Below, one piece after another: positions 1 through 5,042 of a stretch of DNA of 5,985 nt. Both the position numbers and the translations under genes were made by a program. The stretch covers positions 1,265,791 through 1,271,775 of the forward strand of contig CP070800.1 of assembly GCA_020343555.1 (NCBI GenBank), written 5' to 3'. The notes below the pieces were generated by a model, which was not told the origin of the DNA, ran no database searches, and was given only the letters and a program-made list of their open reading frames with translations. This DNA comes from Dehalococcoidales bacterium (GTDB lineage Bacteria; Chloroflexota; Dehalococcoidia; Dehalococcoidales; UBA2162). Numbering within the stretch: the first letter of the stretch is position 1; each line of letters begins with the position of its first letter.

Positions 1-738
1 ACCGCAACAATTACCAGGAATATTGAAACATACTATCCGGACACTGAATTGGTCTATAAATACTCGGATATTAAAGATGGAGTTCCCGGAGAGCAGTCTT
101 TGGATATGGCCATGAAGGCAAGGGTAGATGTAACAAATAAAACACTCTGGGCTGCGATAAATTCCACCCTCGATGGAGGAGATAAACCGGTTTGTATAGA
201 AGTAGAAATGTACAGCACGGGAGATGACCTGTACATCGACATGGAGACTGACGGAGAATCTCCAGGCTGGTTCAGATCAAAGCAGATAGTAGCCAGCTGG
301 AATAAACTGGTCTCATTCGAAAATGTCCTGACAGTCATGGAAGAAGAGGATGTGCTGAGTTCGCGGAATGAAATCTACAAAGATAGAGACTGCTATGTAT
401 TAGTAATACCGGTAAGGGATATTTATACGATTTATAGAACTCTTAAGAACTCGTATGCCCTGGAAAATCAGTTCCGTTATACATTCGAACTTATCCAGTC
501 TTTTTCAGATCATTTTATCTTCGAGATATGGATAGAAAGAGAATCACACTTTATAATTAAAACTGTTGTCAGTATGGACGTAGAAGTCACTCCTGAACGA
601 GTCACCGGGATGCAAGCTGATTTGGCGACCTATTCACTGCGGATGACGACAGAGAATACTAATATAAATAAGTCTTTCGCTATCGAATTGCCTGAAGAAG
701 TTGAAGATGCCCCGATGATATACACTATCAACGAATAA
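1..738 (+). CDS. LolA/LppX-like (DUF6612-like) protein, N-terminus outside window
   Basis: The reading frame is open from base 1, so this is the C-terminal 245 residues of a longer protein. A TTG at 49 lies in frame but has no convincing ribosome binding site, and coding continues upstream of it. The visible part has alternating beta-strand character. A central stretch centred on D-C-Y-V-L-V-I-P is followed by F-E-I-W-I-E-R-E-S-H-F-I-I-K, and it ends with I-E-L-P-E-E-V-E-D-A near the C-terminus. That order (substrate-cavity strands, a W-I-x-(K/R) strand, then an 'IELP' tail) is what I know from LolA/LppX-fold lipoproteins, including DUF6612-type proteins. Such proteins usually sit at the cell surface or in the periplasm and bind lipids or hydrophobic ligands. 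The signal peptide or lipobox that would confirm export lies outside the window. Family assignment is by pattern recognition only; the ligand is unknown. The next gene, on the same strand, starts 65 bases downstream. Confidence 0.6.
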   Translation, partial: TATITRNIETYYPDTELVYKYSDIKDGVPGEQSLDMAMKARVDVTNKTLWAAINSTLDGGDKPVCIEVEMYSTGDDLYIDMETDGESPGWFRSKQIVASWNKLVSFENVLTVMEEEDVLSSRNEIYKDRDCYVLVIPVRDIYTIYRTLKNSYALENQFRYTFELIQSFSDHFIFEIWIERESHFIIKTVVSMDVEVTPERVTGMQADLATYSLRMTTENTNINKSFAIELPEEVEDAPMIYTINE

Positions 739-746
739 AATAGTGT
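722..746 (+). repeat. Inverted repeat spanning the stop codon of the first gene
   Basis: ACACTAT (722-728) and ATAGTGT (740-746) are perfect 7-base inverted arms around an 11-base loop that contains the TAA stop (736-738). The stem is AT-rich and no T-tract follows, so it is a poor intrinsic terminator. It may be a weak mRNA 3' structure or chance. Confidence 0.3.
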
Positions 747-803
747 GGTAATATACTCCAGCATGAAGTAACGATTTTGTATTAAGGGAGAAATAGCAAC
801 ACT

Positions 804-1622
804 ATGCCTGAAGACCAGTCACCTGATTTCGCTGAATATGATAATAAGACCACCCCTGTCTGGGATAACTTAGCCACGTGGTGGGACGACATGATAGGCA
901 ACGGCAACGCATTCCAGGACTACCTTATCGAACCCTCCCAGGAACGTTTGCTGGACCTGCAGCCCGGTGAAAGAATTCTGGATATAGCCTGCGGTGCAGG
1001 AAGATTCACTCGTCGAATGGCAACCCAGGGTGTTACCATCCTTGCCCTCGATCATTCTGATAGGTTTATAGAACGTGCCAAAGAGCGTACCACAGAGAAC
1101 ATCGACAGGATAGATTACCGGGTAATAAACGCTACTGACAAGACAGCGATGCTTGAACTCGGTAAAAATGAATTCAACGCTGCGGTCTGTACTATGGCTA
1201 TCATGGATATGTCATCGATAACCCCGATGATATCCGCCCTGCCGGAACTGCTGAAACAGGGAGGACGATTCGTATTTTCAGTGTCTCATCCTGCTTTTAA
1301 CTCCGGAACAACACAAATCATAGCCGAGGAAAAGTACCTTGATGGAGATCTTAGATCGGTTTCAGGCGTTAAACTCACCGAATATTCCAGGGCTTTTATG
1401 CACCAGGGAATCGGTATCCGGGGACAGTCGGAACCTCAGCACTACTTCCACCGCCCGATAAGCATGCTTTTCAACACATGTTTTAAATACGGTTTTGTTC
1501 TCGACGGTATAGAAGAACCCACCTTGCCGGAGAGTGCAGACAGACCAGATGTCTCACCTCTCAACTGGAAAAAAATCCGCCAGATTCCGCCGGTACTCGT
1601 AGCAAGAATGAGATTGCTGTAA
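804..1622 (+). CDS. Class I SAM-dependent methyltransferase
   Basis: The 272-residue protein has the Rossmann-type methyltransferase core. Motif I, I-L-D-I-A-C-G-A-G, lies at residues 58-66 and forms the SAM-binding glycine loop. L-D-H-S at 82-85 supplies the acidic residue (D83) expected to bind the SAM ribose. N-A-T-D at 109-112 fits motif II, and the L-L-K-Q-G-G-R-F-V-F-S-V-S-H-P strand at 149-163 fits motif III. The C-terminal part (F-H-R-P-I-S at 215-220, then Y-G-F-V-L-D-G-I-E-E-P at 229-239) is a pattern common in the Methyltransf_11/25-type family and probably forms a lid over the acceptor. The ATG at 804 is preceded by AAGGGAG (784-790) at a longish 13-base spacing; no better in-frame start lies nearby. 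The acceptor substrate (small molecule, lipid or other) cannot be read from the sequence. The gene may share a transcript with the upstream lipoprotein-like gene and converges on the cupin gene. Confidence 0.9.
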   Translation: MPEDQSPDFAEYDNKTTPVWDNLATWWDDMIGNGNAFQDYLIEPSQERLLDLQPGERILDIACGAGRFTRRMATQGVTILALDHSDRFIERAKERTTENIDRIDYRVINATDKTAMLELGKNEFNAAVCTMAIMDMSSITPMISALPELLKQGGRFVFSVSHPAFNSGTTQIIAEEKYLDGDLRSVSGVKLTEYSRAFMHQGIGIRGQSEPQHYFHRPISMLFNTCFKYGFVLDGIEEPTLPESADRPDVSPLNWKKIRQIPPVLVARMRLL

Positions 1623-1715
1623 AAACGGGACGAATTCATACAAATCGAAGAAGCGTCCTCTTGTTCTTCTTCTTAAAAACATGTGGGTAAACAAAAATAA
1701 TTAAGGATATATATA

Positions 1716-1750
1716 AAGAGGAGGTAATAGCCCCCTCTTCATTTTCTTTA
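1716..1750. terminator. Probable bidirectional intrinsic terminator between convergent genes
   Basis: AAGAGG (1716-1721) pairs with CCTCTT (1734-1739). After one mismatch, GG (1723-1724) pairs with CC (1731-1732), leaving a TAATAG loop. On the + strand the hairpin is followed by CATTTTCTTTA, which suits termination after the methyltransferase gene. On the - strand it is followed by TATATATCC and then TTAATTATTTTTG, a usable though interrupted T-tract after the cupin gene. Position between two converging genes supports the call. Confidence 0.6.
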
Positions 1751-1767
1751 TGGGCGTGTAGGACAGT

Positions 1768-2091
1768 CTAATACGGTATCACGCAGATAAATCGTAGTGT
1801 CTCGTTACCAGTGTTCTTGAAGCAGTGTAGTTCCTCGCCGGGCACGAATACCACGCTCTCAGAGCTTATCGGAGTTTCGCCGTTTTCACTCACTGCCACA
1901 CCGGTTCCACCAAGGACGAATACCTCGTGCTCCCAGGCATGGGTATGGTACGGTGTCGATGCCCCGGGATCCAGGTCGAATACTCTCATGCAGAAGTTGG
2001 GCGCTCCATCATCGGCATTGACTACCTCTCTTTTCATTACTCCGGGCATTTCCTCGGTAGCGTTAACATCTTTGTATTTCTGAATTTTCAT
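1768..2091 (-). CDS. Small single-domain cupin protein
   Basis: The 107-residue protein is essentially one cupin beta-barrel. Cupin motif 1 is P-Y-H-T-H-A-W-E-H-E at residues 47-56, giving likely metal ligands H49, H51 and an acidic ligand (E56, possibly E54). Cupin motif 2 is F-V-P-G-E-E-L-H-C-F-K-N at 82-93, with H89 as the remaining ligand. Small stand-alone cupins of this kind bind a divalent metal and may be dioxygenases, isomerases or ligand sensors; the substrate cannot be inferred. The frame is open further upstream, to an ATG at 2208 that would overlap queF. I chose the ATG at 2091 because AGGGAG lies four bases upstream and the conserved cupin fold begins there. It is the last gene of the leftward cluster, 49 bases after queF, and is followed by the shared terminator. 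Confidence 0.85.
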   Translation of the reverse strand: MKIQKYKDVNATEEMPGVMKREVVNADDGAPNFCMRVFDLDPGASTPYHTHAWEHEVFVLGGTGVAVSENGETPISSESVVFVPGEELHCFKNTGNETLRFICVIPY

Positions 2092-2095
2092 TTTT

Positions 2096-2101
2096 CTCCC
2101 T
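2096..2101 (-). promoter_or_regulatory. Ribosome binding site fixing the cupin start
   Basis: The - strand reads AGGGAG, four bases before the ATG at 2091. It argues against the longer frame that starts inside queF at 2208. Confidence 0.6.
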
Positions 2102-2140
2102 TTATCAGTTTTTATCAAGTACGGGATGACAGGAATTATG

Positions 2141-2542
2141 TTATTCCCTCTCGTACATTGCCGATGCGTTGGTCGTGATCCCTCCTCTCTCCCGGTACTC
2201 AGCTTCAACGAGCATTGTATGGGGTTGAACCAGATTCACAAGATCGTTCAGTATCCGGTTAACGACATGCTCCTGTATTATCCCCACGTTCCGGATAGAG
2301 GTCAGGTAATACTTAAGCGATTTCAGTTCGATCAGAGATTTATCAGGTAAATAATTAATGGTAATCGTGCCAAAATCCGGCAATCCGGTCCAGGGACAGA
2401 CACAGGTAAACTCCTCCGTCTCGTAAACAACCTCGGTCTCAGAATCAGGGTACTCGAAAGGTATCGTTTCAAGAATATCAACATCTATTGCCGTTTCATC
2501 CTGGATATCGAACCTTTTTCCAGCGTACTTATCTTCCGTCAT
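2141..2542 (-). CDS. queF: NADPH-dependent 7-cyano-7-deazaguanine (preQ0) reductase QueF
   Basis: QueF reduces the nitrile of preQ0 to the amine preQ1 with two NADPH, a cytoplasmic step in making the tRNA nucleoside queuosine. The 133-residue length fits the short unimodular form. The catalytic region is F-T-C-V-C-P-W-T-G-L-P-D-F at residues 45-57. C49 is the nucleophile that forms the thioimide, and D56 is the acid seven residues later, the same spacing as in Bacillus subtilis QueF. The family's NADPH-binding signature follows as E-L-K-S-L-K-Y-Y at 72-79. Q-E-H-V-V-N at 90-95 carries the substrate-binding glutamate, and R-G-G-I near 119-122 is also conserved. GAGGT sits three bases before the ATG. 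An extra cysteine, C47, lies two residues before the nucleophile. The gene starts 11 bases after the hydrolase stop. No other queuosine genes are visible. Confidence 0.96.
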   Translation of the reverse strand: MTEDKYAGKRFDIQDETAIDVDILETIPFEYPDSETEVVYETEEFTCVCPWTGLPDFGTITINYLPDKSLIELKSLKYYLTSIRNVGIIQEHVVNRILNDLVNLVQPHTMLVEAEYRERGGITTNASAMYERE

Positions 2543-2553
2543 ATTACCTCATA

Positions 2554-3342
2554 TCAGTCATTAATAATTTCTTCTTTCAGGATAGCATAAAACGTTTCCC
2601 TGGCATACCTTTCATACCATGGATAATGACCACATTTTTCAAACAGTATGAACTTGAAATCATTGAGGATATGGGAGAGTGATTCTCTGATACTGTCGGC
2701 GGGACGCAGGTCGAAATCGCCCTGGATAGCTGTTACCGGACACTTGATACCACGCATGATCTCCGGTAATTTACCGCTTGCTAGCAACCTACGGGCATCC
2801 AATCCTACTGAAATGTTGATATCGAGCTGGTATTTAATTACTTCGTCTTCACAAGGAAGAAGATCATAGGACTCAGCCTTGGTAAATAGTCCAAAAAGCC
2901 TGGCCATGGACGGGCTTTTATCTTCTTCGACTGAATCCCAGATAAACTCCTCAAGAGAGAGAACTTCTGCCCGGTCTTCTTCGCTGAGTCGAAGCAGCCT
3001 GTCATCCCCAACCCTGGCGGCTATATTTTGTTCGAGAGGAACAGTGCCGATTATTATAAGTTTCCAGACAAGAGATGGATAACTTGCTGAAAAAAGACAA
3101 CTTAATGTCGCACCGTGCGACCACCCGATTAGGACAACCGGTAGATTCGCGTATTTTTCAAGTATTTCCTTTAATTCCTCGACCTGCCCATCAAGAGTGT
3201 GTTCAGTCTGAAGCGGTTCCAGGACTCCGCAGGTCGTGGATATCTCCCGGGCTACCGGAGCTATACTGCCCGGTGCACCCGGTCCGCCATGAATGACGGC
3301 AACACCATAGGGACTCTCTCCATAAAATCTGGGATTTTCCAT
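2554..3342 (-). CDS. Alpha/beta hydrolase with HGGPG oxyanion motif
   Basis: The 262-residue protein has a complete set of alpha/beta-hydrolase landmarks. H-G-G-P-G at residues 18-22 is the oxyanion-hole motif typical of the proline-iminopeptidase-like branch. G-W-S-H-G at 73-77 is the nucleophile elbow with S75. G-D-F-D at 208-211 holds the acid, most likely D211. C-G-H-Y at 237-240 holds the catalytic H239. Residues about 105-200 form a helical cap that would set specificity. The protein has no signal peptide and is probably cytoplasmic. It could be an esterase, a peptidase or a C-C hydrolase; I cannot choose between them. The ATG at 3342 is the only plausible start before HGGPG, because an in-frame TGA lies six codons upstream. 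No clear Shine-Dalgarno sequence precedes it, so translation may depend on ribosomes leaving oadB, 31 bases upstream. Confidence 0.88.
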   Translation of the reverse strand: MENPRFYGESPYGVAVIHGGPGAPGSIAPVAREISTTCGVLEPLQTEHTLDGQVEELKEILEKYANLPVVLIGWSHGATLSCLFSASYPSLVWKLIIIGTVPLEQNIAARVGDDRLLRLSEEDRAEVLSLEEFIWDSVEEDKSPSMARLFGLFTKAESYDLLPCEDEVIKYQLDINISVGLDARRLLASGKLPEIMRGIKCPVTAIQGDFDLRPADSIRESLSHILNDFKFILFEKCGHYPWYERYARETFYAILKEEIIND

Positions 3343-3373
3343 CGCGTGGATATACGGTCAGAAAAAACTCTGC

Positions 3374-4528
3374 CTATCCTGATATCAGGGTAAGAAATAC
3401 TCCGGCTACTACAGCGGATCCGATAACTCCTGCTACGTTAGGTGCCATAGCATGCATAAGCAGGAAGTTGCGTGGATTCTCTTTCTGACCAAGATGCTGA
3501 ACCACTCGGGAAGCCATTGGCACTGCCGATACTCCCGCTGCACCGATCATCGGGTTGATAGGTTCTTTTGAAATCCAACTCATTATCTTGCCCATGATCA
3601 CGCCACCGGCAGTCCCGGAAGCAAAAGCGATCAGACCCAGGGCAAGAACCAGCAGAGTTTCGGTTCGGGCCACCAATTCTCCCGGCATACTGGCTCCGAT
3701 ACAGAGCATAAGTACTATTGTTACTCCGTTTATGATTGCATTTGCCGCGGTATCTGAAAGTCTGTCCACCACTCCGCATTCCTTGAGAAGATTGCCGAAC
3801 ATGAACATGCCCACAAGAGGAGCGCTATAAGGTACCAGGAGAATGGTAAGTATCATAGACACGATCGGGAACAATATCCGTTCCAGGCGCGAGACATTCC
3901 TGATTTGTGGTTTCATGTAAGTCTGTCGTTCTTTTTTGGAAGTAAGAGCCCTGATGATAGGAGGTTGAATAATGGCAACCATCGCCATATATGAATACGC
4001 GGCAACCGCAGTTACTCCCATGAATTCAGGCGACAGCTTTGAGGTGAGGAATATCGTGGTCGGTCCGTCCGCACCTCCGATTATCCCGATACAGGCAGCT
4101 TCTTCAATGCCGAAATCGGCAATACCAAAATGACCGAGAGCCAGGGCTCCGAAGAAAGCAACGACTATACCTATCTGCGCTGCTCCTCCGAGCAGGAACA
4201 GCTTGGGATTAGCCAGTAATGGGCCAAAATCTTGCATAGCCCCCAGTCCAAGGAATATAAACTGGGGCAATATCGTATATCTTAATAATGAATATTCTAT
4301 CAGGATTCCGAGGAGTCCGGCGCGTCCTATCTCGCCACCAACCTCGTGTGGTCTGATTAATATACCGCTGTTGGGAAGATTGGCCAGAAGTAATCCAACG
4401 CCGATGGGTATGAGTTCATATGGCTCCCACTTCTTGGCAATACCAAGATAGATAAATACGAGAGCAACTATAATTAGGATTGCATTTGCCCAGGTAAGTC
4501 CGGTAAAACCCGCAAAAAGGGAGTCCAC
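3374..4528 (-). CDS. oadB: Sodium ion-translocating decarboxylase, beta subunit (OadB/MmdB/GcdB family)
   Basis: This integral membrane subunit decarboxylates carboxybiotin and couples that to export of sodium ions across the cytoplasmic membrane. The 384-residue length fits the family. Many hydrophobic segments are visible, for example about 15-30, 40-52, 112-134, 220-242, 266-285, 292-314 and 364-383. The family signatures are clear. L-G-A-M-Q-D-F-G-P-L-L lies at 95-105. The re-entrant motif G-G-A-D-G-P-T-T-I-F at 151-160 has D154 at the position of the sodium-binding aspartate. The C-terminal N-F-L-L-M-H-A-M-A-P-N-V-A-G lies at 354-367, where the family usually has G rather than A before P-N. 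The start is GTG with AAGGAG seven bases upstream. Its 12-base distance from the biotin carrier gene suggests coupled translation. Oxaloacetate, methylmalonyl-CoA and glutaconyl-CoA pumps share this subunit, so the symbol marks family, not substrate. Confidence 0.96.
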   Translation of the reverse strand: MDSLFAGFTGLTWANAILIIVALVFIYLGIAKKWEPYELIPIGVGLLLANLPNSGILIRPHEVGGEIGRAGLLGILIEYSLLRYTILPQFIFLGLGAMQDFGPLLANPKLFLLGGAAQIGIVVAFFGALALGHFGIADFGIEEAACIGIIGGADGPTTIFLTSKLSPEFMGVTAVAAYSYMAMVAIIQPPIIRALTSKKERQTYMKPQIRNVSRLERILFPIVSMILTILLVPYSAPLVGMFMFGNLLKECGVVDRLSDTAANAIINGVTIVLMLCIGASMPGELVARTETLLVLALGLIAFASGTAGGVIMGKIMSWISKEPINPMIGAAGVSAVPMASRVVQHLGQKENPRNFLLMHAMAPNVAGVIGSAVVAGVFLTLISG

Positions 4529-4535
4529 AATCTAA

Positions 4536-4541
4536 CTCCTT
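4536..4541 (-). promoter_or_regulatory. Ribosome binding site supporting the GTG start of oadB
   Basis: The - strand reads AAGGAG, seven bases before GTG at 4528. It touches the TAA stop (4543-4541) of the biotin carrier gene, so ribosomes finishing that gene could restart here. Confidence 0.75.
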
Positions 4542-4762
4542 TAATACTCAATCACGGCTATAGTACCACCTATCTCCACCACCTGGTCTTTTTCTACCTT
4601 TATCTCGACGACCTTCCCGGCTACCGGACTAACGATAGGATTTTCCATCTTCATGGATTCGATGAAACAAATCACATCTCCTTCTTCTACCGCATCGCCG
4701 ACGTTGACTTCAATATTGATTACTTTCCCTGTTATCGGAACTTCGATGATTTCCTGCGCCAA
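4541..4762 (-). CDS. Biotin carrier protein (biotinyl domain) of the decarboxylase pump
   Basis: The 73-residue protein is a single biotinyl domain. It carries CO2 on biotin from the carboxyltransferase to the membrane beta subunit. The biotinylation motif is E-S-M-K-M-E-N-P at residues 35-42, with K38 the lysine that receives biotin. It sits 35 residues from the C-terminus, as is usual, and the flanking G-D-A-V-E-E-G-D-V (22-30) and S-P-V-A-G-K-V turns are typical of the fold. The start is TTG at 4762, well supported by AAGGAG seven bases upstream; the only ATG codons downstream lie in the biotin motif itself. There is no Pro/Ala-rich linker of the kind seen in many pump carriers. It starts two bases after the OadG-like gene and precedes oadB. 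It could be called the gamma subunit of a methylmalonyl-CoA-type enzyme, or BCCP-like. Shared use with a biotin carboxylase elsewhere is possible. Confidence 0.93.
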   Translation of the reverse strand: MAQEIIEVPITGKVINIEVNVGDAVEEGDVICFIESMKMENPIVSPVAGKVVEIKVEKDQVVEIGGTIAVIEY

Positions 4763-4764
4763 TA

Positions 4765-4941
4765 TTATTCTCCTTCTCCACTTTTAGTATTAGTTGTGGC
4801 AGTTTCTTCTTTCGGTTTTTCGATTTTACGAACAATATAACCGGATAGCCATATAGCTCCAGCGAGTACTACCAGTACCATGAATACCCAGCCAAAGCCT
4901 ACAAGACCTATTCTTACTGCTTCTCCCCATTCTATAGCCAT
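4765..4941 (-). CDS. OadG/MmdD-like small membrane subunit of sodium pump decarboxylase
   Basis: This 58-residue gene is shorter than common annotation cut-offs. It starts M-A-I-E-W-G-E-A-V-R, has one transmembrane segment at about residues 11-35 (ending W-L-S-G-Y-I), then a basic stop-transfer stretch V-R-K-I and a charged, Glu/Lys/Thr-rich tail to residue 58. One N-terminal helix followed by a polar cytoplasmic tail is the layout of the OadG (gamma) and MmdD (delta) family, which holds the membrane beta subunit and the soluble carboxyltransferase together. The gene is at the short end for that family. TGAGGA (- strand, 4952-4947) lies five bases before the ATG. The stop is two bases before the TTG of the biotin carrier gene, and the last codons supply that gene's ribosome binding site. 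The assignment rests on topology and position beside the carrier and oadB, as the family has little sequence conservation. Confidence 0.85.
   Translation of the reverse strand: MAIEWGEAVRIGLVGFGWVFMVLVVLAGAIWLSGYIVRKIEKPKEETATTNTKSGEGE
4770..4775 (-). promoter_or_regulatory. Ribosome binding site supporting the TTG start of the biotin carrier gene
   Basis: The - strand reads AAGGAG inside the last codons of the OadG-like gene, seven bases before TTG at 4762. This spacing is good and decides the non-ATG start. Confidence 0.75.
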
Positions 4942-4962
4942 ATTGATCCTCAGCCTGATTTT

Positions 4963-5007
4963 AACATATTAAAGGGCGGGTATTCATGTTTTATACATAT
5001 CCCGCCC
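4963..5007 (-). terminator. Probable terminator or attenuating hairpin after clpC
   Basis: On the - strand GGGCGGG (5007-5001) pairs perfectly with CCCGCCC (4980-4974), followed by TTTAATATGTT. The loop is 20 bases, with a possible inner ATGT/ACAT stem (4995-4998 with 4986-4989). The T-tract is short and broken, so termination of the clpC transcript may be partial and some transcription could continue into the pump genes 33 bases beyond. The + strand side (CCTGG) has no T-tract. I see no convincing separate promoter for the pump genes in 4942-5042. Confidence 0.6.
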
Positions 5008-5042
5008 CCTGGAATCCGCATCCGGTCTATAAACCGATCAGA

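Noticed and set aside
49..738. TTG at 49 as the true start of the first gene
   Set aside because: The frame is open upstream to base 1 and reads as plausible protein (T-A-T-I-T-R-N-I-E). No ribosome binding site precedes the TTG, and an exported LolA/LppX-like protein should have a signal peptide further upstream.
746..754. Extended -10-like element TGG-TAATAT upstream of the methyltransferase
   Set aside because: No matching -35 is present at the right distance and such AT-rich matches are frequent by chance. It is too weak to list as a promoter.
1647..1672. GAAGAAG/CTTCTTC inverted repeat after the methyltransferase stop, as a terminator
   Set aside because: The 7-base stem is AT-rich with a 12-base loop and only a short T-run after it. 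The hairpin at 1716-1739 is the better candidate.
2092..2208. Longer N-terminus for the cupin, starting at ATG 2208 and overlapping the end of queF
   Set aside because: The extra 39 residues resemble no cupin extension, are rich in Arg/Thr/Gly, and overlap a certain gene. A good ribosome binding site precedes the internal ATG at 2091.
3438..3779. 113-residue open frame on the - strand inside oadB
   Set aside because: It is an alternate-frame shadow of oadB, with Ser/Arg/Gly-rich composition and no recognisable domain.
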